From: Acidobacteriota bacterium
Lineage (GTDB): Bacteria; Acidobacteriota; Aminicenantia; UBA2199
NCBI GenBank assembly: GCA_028749105.1
Contig: JAQUQF010000136.1
Coordinates: 1 to 5,487 of the forward strand
Direction of reading: 5' to 3'
DNA length: 5,487 nt
This document shows positions 1-5,246 of this stretch, one piece after another. The notes beneath the pieces are model-generated. The model saw only the letters and a list, made by a program, of their open reading frames with translations. It was not told where the DNA came from and did no database searches. The position numbers were made by a program, and so were the translations under genes. Position 1 is the stretch's first letter; each line of letters begins with the position of its first letter.

Positions 1-1
1 A

Positions 2-97
2 AAGTGGCCGGACCTCTACGCGTTCAACAAAAAAAATCAGGCGCGCTACCTGGCCGAGCCGGGGGCGGCCCTGCGGGAGATCAAGGCAGGACAATGA
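2..97 (+). CDS. 3' end of an unidentified protein gene (partial)
   Basis: An open frame enters from the left edge and ends at TGA 95-97, giving 31 residues that begin KWPDLYAFNKKNQARYL and finish EIKAGQ. The fragment has coding-like codons (third positions mostly G or C) and a charged C-terminal helix-like sequence, so it is probably the true end of an upstream gene on the + strand. I do not recognise the family from this short piece. A run of eight A (29-36) lies inside it and could be a site of slippage or sequencing error. About 110 nt separate it from the next gene, so it need not belong to the same operon. Confidence 0.55.
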   Translation, partial: KWPDLYAFNKKNQARYLAEPGAALREIKAGQ

Positions 98-183
98 TGT
101 TTGCGGCAGCAGGGACGGATCAATGAATCTCAAAAATGTCACGGGGGATGCATGCGTTGCCAACCAGCAGCAGCGACATCCCG

Positions 184-189
184 TATAAT
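184..189 (+). promoter_or_regulatory. Candidate -10 box TATAAT upstream of the 210-782 gene
   Basis: A perfect TATAAT stands in an AT-rich patch 20 nt before the start codon. The best -35-like hexamer is TTGCCA at 157-162, but its 21-nt spacer is longer than the usual 16-18 nt, and the resulting leader would be only about 14 nt with the ribosome binding site inside it. The rest of the 98-209 gap shows no convincing gene or terminator. Confidence 0.3.
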
Positions 190-209
190 ATTTAAAAAAG
201 GAGAGCAAC

Positions 210-782
210 ATGAAACGAAATGAATTTTTCAAAGCGTGCGGCGCCGGCATTTGCGGCTGCGGCGTGATGGGCCTGCTGGCGCCGCTGGCGGCGCGGGCCG
301 AGGATACGGCCGCGCCGGCAACGGCCGTACCCGTTGATCCCGAGTTGCTGAAGCAGCAGCTGGAAGGCGCCCGCGAACGCTTCGCCAAGCTGCTGACCAT
401 CATGGGCGAGCAGCTGGATGACGCCACGCGCAACAAGATCCTGCAGAGCCTGGGCAGCCAATGCTCCCAGCCCTACGCCGCGTTTTTCAACAAGTACCGC
501 GGCGACCTGCAGGGCTTCCTGGACAAGATCAAGACGGCGTGGGTCGAGCGGACCGAGTACGATGAAAAGACCGGCATCCTGCGCGTGATCGGCAAGCCCG
601 CTCCCTGCGCCTGCCCGCTGGTAAAGGCCGGGCGGACCCCGGTTGAATTCTGCGACTGCTCCGGTGGCTGGAACCAGGCCGCCTTCTCCACCGTGCTGGG
701 CCGGCCGGTGACCATCGAGATCGAGGAGTCGGTCCTGCGCGGCGGCACGCGCTGCAGCTTCCGCATCGGCACCAAGGGGTAA
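210..782 (+). CDS. Exported Cys-motif protein, ATC hydrolase/DUF6144-like, with Tat-like leader
   Basis: 190 residues. The start is supported by AAGGAG (198-203) seven nt upstream. Residues 1-30 form an export signal: KRNEFFK resembles the Tat motif RRxFxK with Asn in place of the second Arg, followed by a Gly/Ala/Leu-rich core and an ARA cleavage site before Glu31. Residues 31-130 are mostly predicted helix. The C-terminal part carries C133-x-C135-PLV, C148-x-C150-SGGW and an ESVLRGG..C182-F-R-I ending. This pattern is familiar from small proteins annotated as L-2-amino-thiazoline-4-carboxylic acid hydrolase-like, V4R-like or DUF6144; the exact family label is from memory. The clustered Cys residues suggest metal or disulfide chemistry, but no substrate can be assigned. 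The leader itself contains Cys10, 15 and 17, yet no clear lipobox. It is the first gene of a probable operon, 15 nt ahead of the reductase. Third codon positions are strongly GC-rich. Confidence 0.8.
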   Translation: MKRNEFFKACGAGICGCGVMGLLAPLAARAEDTAAPATAVPVDPELLKQQLEGARERFAKLLTIMGEQLDDATRNKILQSLGSQCSQPYAAFFNKYRGDLQGFLDKIKTAWVERTEYDEKTGILRVIGKPAPCACPLVKAGRTPVEFCDCSGGWNQAAFSTVLGRPVTIEIEESVLRGGTRCSFRIGTKG

Positions 783-785
783 CTC

Positions 786-789
786 GAGG
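786..789 (+). promoter_or_regulatory. Ribosome binding site deciding the reductase start
   Basis: GAGG lies 8 nt before ATG 798 but only 2 nt before the in-frame ATG 792. The spacing favours 798, which gives the family-typical beginning MKAIVYTEYG. Confidence 0.6.
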
Positions 790-797
790 CGATGGTT

Positions 798-1823
798 ATG
801 AAAGCGATCGTGTACACAGAATACGGGCCACCGGAAGTGCTCCAGCTCAAAGAAGTGGAAAAGCCTGTTCCCAGGGACAATGAGATACGGGTACGCGTCC
901 ATGCGGCCTCGGTGAATTACGGAGACATCCTGGCGCGGGATTTCAGGTCAGTCTCGCCGCGGATGTTTAATATGCCGCTGCTCTTGTGGGTCATCGCGAA
1001 ACTGGTCTTCGGCATTAGGAAGCCGAAAATAACTATCCTGGGGAGCGAGTTTGCCGGGGAGGTCGAGGCGGCCGGAAAAGCGGTGAAGCGATTCAAGGTC
1101 GGCGACCCGGTTTTCGGCTATACCGGTCAAAACATGGGCGCATACGCCGAGTACCTGTGCATGCCTGAAAACGGGGCAGTGGCCATGAAGCCGGCCGCCA
1201 TGTCCGATGAGGAGGCCGCCGTCGCCCCCTACGGGGCGATCATGGCGTTGTATTTGCTGAGAAAACAAAACATCCGGCCGGGGCAAAAGATCCTGGTCAA
1301 TGGGGCCAGCGGAGGAATCGGCTCGGCCGCGGTCCAGCTGGCCAAATATTATGGGGCGGAGGTGACCGGAGTATGCGGCACGCCGAGATTGGAATATGTA
1401 AAATCCCTGGGAGCGGATAAGGTCATCGATTACAACCAGGAGGATTTCACCGGCAGCGGCGAGACCTATGACCTCATTTTCGACATCCTGGGCAAGAGCT
1501 CGTTCTCCCGCAGTAAAAATTCGCTGTCGCCGAATGGTCGCTATCTCCGGGCCAGCTTCAAGACGAGGGAGCTTTGGCAAATGCTGTGGACTGCGATGAA
1601 AGGCGGCAAGAGGGTCATATGCGCACTGGCGCCCGGAAGCCAGAAAGACCTGCTCTCCGTCAGGGAGCTTATCGAGGCGGGAAAGATCAAAACGATCATC
1701 GACAAATGCTATCCCCTGGCGCAGGCCGCCGAGGCCCACCGCTATGTCGCCCAGGGGCACAAGAAGGGGAGCGTGGTCATCACCGCGGGCAATTCAGGAG
1801 TTGCGGATGCGAATCAATACTAA
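798..1823 (+). CDS. NAD(P)-dependent MDR-family reductase, quinone oxidoreductase type
   Basis: 341 residues, the normal length for the medium-chain dehydrogenase/reductase superfamily. Residues 1-125 form the GroES-like N-terminal domain (MKAIVYTEYGPPEVL, then AASVNYGDIL and GSEFAGEVEAAG). Residues about 130-265 form the Rossmann domain with N168-GASGGIG. The stretch from G162 to K182 fits the PROSITE quinone oxidoreductase/zeta-crystallin signature position by position. The C-terminus has the conserved HKKGSVVI strand. The structural-zinc cysteine cluster and the catalytic-zinc ligands of alcohol dehydrogenases are absent, so it is expected to reduce quinones, enones or similar carbonyls with NAD(P)H in the cytoplasm; the substrate is unknown. 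A hydrophobic insert (MFNMPLLLWVIAKLVFG) before GSEFAGEV is usual in this subfamily. ATG 792 is an alternative start adding two residues. It lies 15 nt after the exported protein and overlaps the next gene by 17 nt. Confidence 0.92.
   Translation: MKAIVYTEYGPPEVLQLKEVEKPVPRDNEIRVRVHAASVNYGDILARDFRSVSPRMFNMPLLLWVIAKLVFGIRKPKITILGSEFAGEVEAAGKAVKRFKVGDPVFGYTGQNMGAYAEYLCMPENGAVAMKPAAMSDEEAAVAPYGAIMALYLLRKQNIRPGQKILVNGASGGIGSAAVQLAKYYGAEVTGVCGTPRLEYVKSLGADKVIDYNQEDFTGSGETYDLIFDILGKSSFSRSKNSLSPNGRYLRASFKTRELWQMLWTAMKGGKRVICALAPGSQKDLLSVRELIEAGKIKTIIDKCYPLAQAAEAHRYVAQGHKKGSVVITAGNSGVADANQY
1796..1800 (+). promoter_or_regulatory. Internal ribosome binding site for the membrane protein gene
   Basis: AGGAG inside the last codons of the reductase gene stands 6 nt before ATG 1807. 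It argues against the longer in-frame start at 1744, which has no such site and would add an Arg-rich segment read from the reductase codons. Confidence 0.65.
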
Positions 1824-2229
1824 AAGCGTTTTGTTGAGCGGATTGGCTGCCGGGATGGCGATCCTCATCAGCGGGCTGACCATGGTTCCCGTCGTGGGGA
1901 ACGAAATGGACAGGGCTCTTGCCAATCGCGGCTTGCCGCCGCTGGGCAAGCCCGCGATGGCCTACTTCGCCCTGTTCTCGCTGATCATGGGACTGTCTCT
2001 CGTATGGCTGTATGCCGTCGCAAAAACCCATTTCGGGCCCGGTAAAAAGACGGCGCTGATCGTCTCCTTCACCGTCTGGTTCCTGGCTTATTTTTTATCC
2101 AATGCATCAAAATTGGCGTACGGTTTCCTGCCGATCCGGCTTACCGTGATTGGAACCGCCTGGGGCCTGGCGGAATTGGTATTGGCTGGCTGGATCGGAT
2201 CTTGTCTTTATCGGGAAAAGAAAATTTGA
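1807..2229 (+). CDS. Small four-helix integral membrane protein, function unknown
   Basis: 140 residues. Hydrophobic segments at about 7-29, 50-72, 82-100 and 110-134 predict four transmembrane helices, with a short basic N-terminus and a CLYREKKI tail. The loop between helices 1 and 2 (GNEMDRALANRGLPPLGKP) and the HFGPGKKTA stretch between helices 2 and 3 resemble a widespread unnamed four-helix family in which an FGPG.KTA motif recurs; that similarity is from memory. No catalytic motif or cofactor ligand is visible. The start overlaps the reductase stop by 17 nt, so translation is probably coupled, and the two products may work together or share a regulatory signal. I cannot assign a function. 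Confidence 0.82.
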   Translation: MRINTKSVLLSGLAAGMAILISGLTMVPVVGNEMDRALANRGLPPLGKPAMAYFALFSLIMGLSLVWLYAVAKTHFGPGKKTALIVSFTVWFLAYFLSNASKLAYGFLPIRLTVIGTAWGLAELVLAGWIGSCLYREKKI

Positions 2230-2291
2230 ATCGGTGACGCCCGGGCGATCATGGGTAAAAAAGCTGAGAATGCCGTGGCCCCCGCCAATTC

Positions 2292-2411
2292 TTATTCGTG
2301 TTCCATCATGTAAAAGACATTCCAGTAGCAAGCGGAATACTTGCGGTAGAGATCGATCTCCATCTGCACGGTGGCGAGAAATTCTGTCTTTTCCGCGTCT
2401 GCGGCGGCCAT
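2292..2411 (-). CDS. Doubtful 39-residue ORF or gene remnant
   Basis: The minus strand reads MAAADAEKTEFLATVQ followed by MEIDLYRKYSACYWNVFYMMEHE and TAA. Amino acid composition and codons look coding-like (mostly C or G at third positions, an amphipathic and aromatic-rich C-terminus), unlike most shadow frames here. However, no Shine-Dalgarno sequence precedes the ATG, the frame stays open further upstream through the terminator hairpin, and the piece lies beyond the terminator of the leftward operon. It may be a genuine small protein, the C-terminal end of a decayed gene, or chance. I do not recognise it. Confidence 0.28.
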   Translation of the reverse strand: MAAADAEKTEFLATVQMEIDLYRKYSACYWNVFYMMEHE

Positions 2412-2446
2412 ACCGGAAGATGTTGAAACGTTGAAGCAGCAGTTGG

Positions 2447-2471
2447 AAAAACCAGCAAGCGCCTTGCTTGG
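2447..2471 (-). terminator. Intrinsic terminator of the leftward operon
   Basis: Read on the minus strand, CCAAGCAAG-GCG-CTTGCTGG forms an 8-bp stem with one bulged A and a 3-nt loop, followed directly by TTTTT. It begins 46 nt after the stop codon of the hydrolase gene. On the + strand the same hairpin is followed 7 nt later by six T (2479-2484), so it may also stop rightward transcription weakly. Confidence 0.65.
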
Positions 2472-2517
2472 CAATCGATTTTTTGAAGATGCGGTGGCGT
2501 TTGTGTCTGACCGGATT

Positions 2518-3933
2518 TCAAGGATTCTTCGCCACTGGGTTCTTTTTAAGTGTCTCCAACAGCCGGATGTAGGCCGGCTCCTGGCGGATCGCCTCGAGGT
2601 CGGGGTCCCTGCCGATGGCCTCCCGGTCCCGCACGCCATTGCCGACGGCCGCTTCCAGGGCGCGCAGGGCATCCTTTTTTTCTCCGAGACGGGAATAGAC
2701 GCAGGCCAGGTTGTACCAGGAATAGCCGCGGCCGGGATCGACGAGGACGGTCAATTCGTATAAATATCTGGCCGATTTCAAGTCGTCCCGTGCGTAGGCC
2801 TGCAGCGCATTATTGATTGCTTCCGCGAAAAGAAACCCCAGCAGCCGGCGTGCGGTCAGGCCGGCGGCGGAATCGTCATCCTGTTTCTTGCGCAGTCCGG
2901 GAATTCCCAGGATGTCGAGAAAACGGCGGCGCTCCGGAGCATTGGCGGCATTCATATAGGCCGCCAACGCGCCGTTGACCTGGGCGAATTTCCGTGTTTC
3001 CTCTTCCTCGGCCGCTTTCAGCGCTTTTCTGTACTTTTTGATCTCCGCCGGGCGGTCGAGCCGCGCGGCGGCACTTTCCGCCGGAACCACATCGACGAGA
3101 CCGCGGAAATCGGCAGCCAGGGCGAGGTATGCCTCATGGGCCGCGGCGGATTCTCCCGCCATTTCAATCTCTAGGGCTTGCTGCGAGCGCTCCGCGAATC
3201 GGGCGGCGATCCAGGCATCGTCCTTATTCCGCCTGCCTTTTTTCATGGCCTGGAGTTCCAGCCACGATATCGCATTCATGGCCACCGCGCCGGGCATCCA
3301 GGCGTGCCCGCCGGCAAATACTTCCAGGTGATTCGCCACTCCGAGTGCGTTCATGGCGGCGACGATATTCCGGGAGGGCCAGTAATTGAAATCGGTAAGG
3401 CCGGTGGCGACGAATACGGCAAGGTCCTTGGGGAGCGCTTCCGTGGTCATTCCCTCTGGCAAGCCGCCGCAGCATGAGATCACGCCGGCCCAGGGTCTGT
3501 TCAGGAACAGGCCGAACAGCAGCGCCATCTTGGCGCCGCCCGAGTGGCCGGCCGAGTACACCCGGTCATTGTCGATGCGCAAGCGCGCCTGCGTGTCGTC
3601 CCAGACGGCCTGCAGCGCGCGGATCGCAGGCTCCCAGGGGCCGTTTCGCGAATTGTTGGAGCAGACGAGGATGTAGCCGAATTTTTCCGCCGCCTCCCGG
3701 AAAAGACGGATTGGAATCGGCCCGCGGGCGCCGGGCTCGAAACAATAGATGATCGGCCAGCGCCGGTCATGGCTGTAGGCGGAAGGCAGATAGAGCGCGT
3801 AACTCTGCTCGGCGTCTGCCGCGCAGGCGACGGCATCCACCGGCGTCCCCCTGGGCAGATCTTCAGCCGCGCTGAACCCCGCCAACAGCATGAAAAACAT
3901 CAGCATGACCAGGCGCGCTTTTCTTTTTAGCAT
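2518..3933 (-). CDS. Exported alpha/beta-hydrolase (esterase-like) with C-terminal TPR region
   Basis: 471 residues. Residues 1-23 are a signal peptide (basic MLKRKAR, hydrophobic core, cleavage near SAA before Glu24), so the enzyme should act in the periplasm or outside. Residues about 40-230 are an alpha/beta-hydrolase domain of the LpqC/PHB depolymerase-like esterase type: strand YALYLPSAY, strand PIIYCFEPGARG, nucleophile elbow G129-H-S131-G-G133 after RVYSA, candidate acid Asp181 in GLTDFNY, and candidate base His210 in AGGHAWMP. Residues 230-375 are charged, helical and partly coiled-coil-like (KALKAAEEEETRKF). Residues about 380-465 contain a TPR-like unit (YNLACVYSRLGEKKDALRAL) and the D-P-D-L-x-x-I-R ending often seen after such repeats. 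No good Shine-Dalgarno sequence precedes ATG 3933, but this start gives the complete signal peptide. It lies 25 nt downstream of the DUF1232 gene in the same orientation. Substrate unknown; an ester of carbohydrate or polymer is plausible. Confidence 0.88.
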   Translation of the reverse strand: MLKRKARLVMLMFFMLLAGFSAAEDLPRGTPVDAVACAADAEQSYALYLPSAYSHDRRWPIIYCFEPGARGPIPIRLFREAAEKFGYILVCSNNSRNGPWEPAIRALQAVWDDTQARLRIDNDRVYSAGHSGGAKMALLFGLFLNRPWAGVISCCGGLPEGMTTEALPKDLAVFVATGLTDFNYWPSRNIVAAMNALGVANHLEVFAGGHAWMPGAVAMNAISWLELQAMKKGRRNKDDAWIAARFAERSQQALEIEMAGESAAAHEAYLALAADFRGLVDVVPAESAAARLDRPAEIKKYRKALKAAEEEETRKFAQVNGALAAYMNAANAPERRRFLDILGIPGLRKKQDDDSAAGLTARRLLGFLFAEAINNALQAYARDDLKSARYLYELTVLVDPGRGYSWYNLACVYSRLGEKKDALRALEAAVGNGVRDREAIGRDPDLEAIRQEPAYIRLLETLKKNPVAKNP

Positions 3934-3958
3934 GACAGGATTATTGCATGAAATCGTC

Positions 3959-4363
3959 TCAGGTTTGCAATCCGCGGATCTTCCATTCCTTGTATTCGTT
4001 CAGGTCCCTTTCCACCAGAAGCAGGCAGCCGGCGATCACGGCCGCATCATCAAGAAATCCGACAATGGCGATGAAATCGGCTATGATATCGAAGGGATTC
4101 AGCACATACAGCAGCGCGAACACGATGACGGCGATCGACCAGCGCGGGATCCTCTTGTACACGCCTCTCCGGTAATCGCTGATGATCGCCATCAGCAATT
4201 TGAAATCCTCAAAAAACCTGTGCAACGGCCCCGCATGCGCGAACTTGCTCTCGATGACTGCGGATTTTTCGAGCACTTTCTTGAAATCCGTTTCCTTGAT
4301 CCTGGCTGCTCCTTTTCTTGCGATCTTTTTCCCGTCCAGAACGGTTATTTTCTTTCTGGCCAT
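3959..4363 (-). CDS. DUF1232/YkvA-family membrane protein
   Basis: 134 residues, within the usual size of the family. The N-terminal 70 residues are basic and helical (ARKKITVLDGKKIARKG, later FFEDFKLLMAIISDYRRG). Residues about 75-112 hold the membrane segment and the DUF1232 signature: YVLNPFDIIADFIAIVGFLDDAAV, read against the usual YxxxPxDLIPDxIPxxGxxDD. Asp92, Asp96, Gly102 and the Asp105-Asp106 pair are kept, while the two prolines after Ile are replaced by Ala. The function of the family is not established; it is often thought to be linked to envelope processes. The frame remains open upstream as far as 5128, but that extension is antisense to the TrpF-like gene; the strong AAGGGGG site at 4369-4375 fixes the start at 4363. 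It is the first gene of a two-gene leftward operon with the hydrolase. Confidence 0.87.
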   Translation of the reverse strand: MARKKITVLDGKKIARKGAARIKETDFKKVLEKSAVIESKFAHAGPLHRFFEDFKLLMAIISDYRRGVYKRIPRWSIAVIVFALLYVLNPFDIIADFIAIVGFLDDAAVIAGCLLLVERDLNEYKEWKIRGLQT

Positions 4364-4368
4364 GAGAT

Positions 4369-4375
4369 CCCCCTT
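4369..4375 (-). promoter_or_regulatory. Shine-Dalgarno site fixing the DUF1232 start
   Basis: On the minus strand AAGGGGG stands 5 nt before ATG 4363. It selects this start over the much longer upstream frame. Confidence 0.7.
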
Positions 4376-4393
4376 GTGTCGCGCTCTTCCCAT

Positions 4394-4424
4394 ACTATAT
4401 ACAATTATTATGAATTTCATGCAA
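4394..4424 (-). promoter_or_regulatory. Candidate promoter of the leftward DUF1232/hydrolase operon
   Basis: Within an AT-rich island in GC-rich surroundings, the minus strand shows TTGCAT (4419-4424) and then either TATATA (4396-4401, 17-nt spacer) or TATAGT (4394-4399, 19-nt spacer). The position, about 20 nt before the Shine-Dalgarno site, suits a sigma-70-like promoter; the -35 match is weak. Confidence 0.42.
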
Positions 4425-4431
4425 CTCTCTA

Positions 4432-4450
4432 GCGCCGAACCGCACGGCGC
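4432..4450. repeat. Short inverted repeat between divergent promoters
   Basis: GCGCCG (4432-4437) and CGGCGC (4445-4450) are perfect inverted copies separated by 7 nt. A further GGCGCC follows at 4459-4464. The repeat lies between the two divergent promoter candidates, where an operator could sit. GC-rich chance pairing is equally possible. Confidence 0.3.
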
Positions 4451-4504
4451 ACAGGGTTGGCGCCTGCAGGGGGATCGCTTGTCCTGGAGTGCGGGACCGG
4501 CATG

Positions 4505-4513
4505 TGCTATATT
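4505..4513 (+). promoter_or_regulatory. Extended -10 promoter of the TrpF-like gene, suggesting a leaderless start
   Basis: TGCTATATT contains the extended -10 TG-n followed by TATATT (4508-4513), five of six bases matching TATAAT. Its last base is 6 nt before ATG 4520, so transcription would begin at or next to the start codon. No clear -35 at standard spacing is seen; TTGTCC (4479-4484) is 23 nt away. Confidence 0.5.
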
Positions 4514-4519
4514 CGTCCC

Positions 4520-5176
4520 ATGAGCACGATAACAAGGGTGAAGGTCTGCTGCATCGCCTCCGGGGAGGAAGCCAGGCTGGCGATCTCGTTCGGGGCATCG
4601 GCGCTGGGGCTGGTCGCAGCCATGCCCAGCGGCCCGGGACCGATCGCCGATGACCTCATCCGGCGCATCACCGCTTCGGTGCCACCGCCCGTCGCCACCT
4701 TTCTTCTCACCTGCGAGACGCGCGCCGACGCCATCATCGCCCATCACCGCCGCACCCTGACCAACACGCTGCAGCTCGTGGACGCCCCCGAGGAAGGGGC
4801 TTGCGCTGCGATCAGGAAATCGCTGCCCGCAATCAAGATTGTCCAGGTAATCCATGTCCGCAGCGAACAGACGATCGATGAAGCCCTGGAAGCCGTCGGC
4901 CGGGTCGACGCCTTGCTTTTGGATTCGGGGAATCCTTCTCTGGCCATAAAAGAACTTGGCGGCACCGGCCGCGTCCACGACTGGCGACTCAGCCGCCGCA
5001 TCGTCGAGCAGTCGCCTGTCCCCGTTTTTCTCGCCGGCGGCCTGAATGCCGCCAATGTCCGGGAAGCGATCGATCACGTGCAACCCTTCGGCGTTGACCT
5101 TTGCAGCGGCGTCCGCAGCAACGGCCATCTCGATCCGAAAAAGCTGGAGGCGTTCTTCAATGCTGCCTGGAAATAA
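4520..5176 (+). CDS. TrpF-like (beta/alpha)8-barrel protein, phosphoribosylanthranilate isomerase-related
   Basis: 218 residues, the normal length for TrpF (N-(5'-phosphoribosyl)anthranilate isomerase). The sequence opens with RVKVCCI, matching VKICGI with the catalytic base at Cys10 and Cys in place of the usual Gly. LLLDSGN supplies the catalytic acid candidate Asp135, followed by GGTG (147-150) and HDW. The phosphate-binding end is kept as FLAGGL (170-175) with NV, and DLCSGV (193-198). In contrast, the SPR motif after strand 2, whose Arg contacts the anthranilate carboxylate in known TrpF, is replaced by MPSGPGPI without Arg. I recall a distinct TrpF-annotated subfamily with the same CCI and MPSGPG features. 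Function as true TrpF is therefore uncertain, and a related Amadori-type isomerisation on another phosphoribosyl substrate is possible. No trp genes adjoin it. There is no Shine-Dalgarno sequence and the promoter abuts the ATG. A longer in-frame start at 4457 would read through the promoter. Confidence 0.85.
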   Translation: MSTITRVKVCCIASGEEARLAISFGASALGLVAAMPSGPGPIADDLIRRITASVPPPVATFLLTCETRADAIIAHHRRTLTNTLQLVDAPEEGACAAIRKSLPAIKIVQVIHVRSEQTIDEALEAVGRVDALLLDSGNPSLAIKELGGTGRVHDWRLSRRIVEQSPVPVFLAGGLNAANVREAIDHVQPFGVDLCSGVRSNGHLDPKKLEAFFNAAWK

Positions 5177-5207
5177 TCAATTTCGGGGTCGAGACTCATT
5201 TTGAATC

Positions 5208-5232
5208 AAGAGCCGGCATATGGCTTTTGTTT
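5208..5232 (+). terminator. Weak terminator-like hairpin after the TrpF-like gene
   Basis: AAGAGCC (5208-5214) and GGCTTTT (5222-5228) can pair as a 7-bp stem with one G-U pair and a 7-nt loop. The following bases are GTTT. The stem is AT-rich and the T tract short, so this is only a candidate; it stands just before the methyltransferase ribosome binding site. Confidence 0.3.
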
Positions 5233-5246
5233 AAAGGATGCAAAGA

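Larger units (their letters stand above)
2230..2517. other. Convergent intergenic spacer
   Basis: This roughly 290-bp gap lies between the stop of the + strand membrane protein gene and the stop of the - strand hydrolase gene. It contains a 10-bp perfect palindrome CGCCCGGGCG (2238-2247), a coding-like 39-codon minus-strand ORF (2292-2411) and a terminator hairpin (2447-2471). A + strand frame open from 2350 onward has a patch at about 2410-2450 resembling a piece of the exported protein, listed as a finding. Nothing else is supported. Confidence 0.6.

Noticed and set aside
94..189. Very short ORFs of 10 and 21 codons between the first fragment and the exported protein
   Set aside because: They have no ribosome binding site, no recognisable sequence and a length expected by chance.
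192..902. Long minus-strand open frame opposite the exported protein and the reductase start
   Set aside because: It is antisense to a well-supported gene with a signal peptide and family motifs. Its product is rich in Ala, Arg, Gly and Gln as expected for a shadow of GC-rich codons.
948..1760. Minus-strand open frame of 270 codons opposite the reductase
   Set aside because: The + strand matches the quinone oxidoreductase signature throughout. The minus frame shows no domain and ends within the same gene.
1744..1806. Longer start for the four-helix membrane protein
   Set aside because: The extra 21 residues are read from reductase codons, are Arg-rich, and lack a ribosome binding site. AGGAG 1796-1800 supports ATG 1807.
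2238..2247. Palindrome CGCCCGGGCG as a terminator for the rightward operon
   Set aside because: It has no loop bases of its own and no T tract follows. It is more likely a chance GC palindrome or at most a protein-binding site.
3544..3930. Plus-strand open frames opposite the secreted hydrolase
   Set aside because: They lie in other frames of the hydrolase gene, whose signal peptide, GHSGG elbow and Asp/His candidates are coherent. The + products are low-complexity and Arg-rich.
4364..5128. Upstream extension of the DUF1232 frame to a start at 5128
   Set aside because: This part is antisense to the TrpF-like gene and crosses the divergent promoter region. A strong Shine-Dalgarno site marks the real start at 4363.
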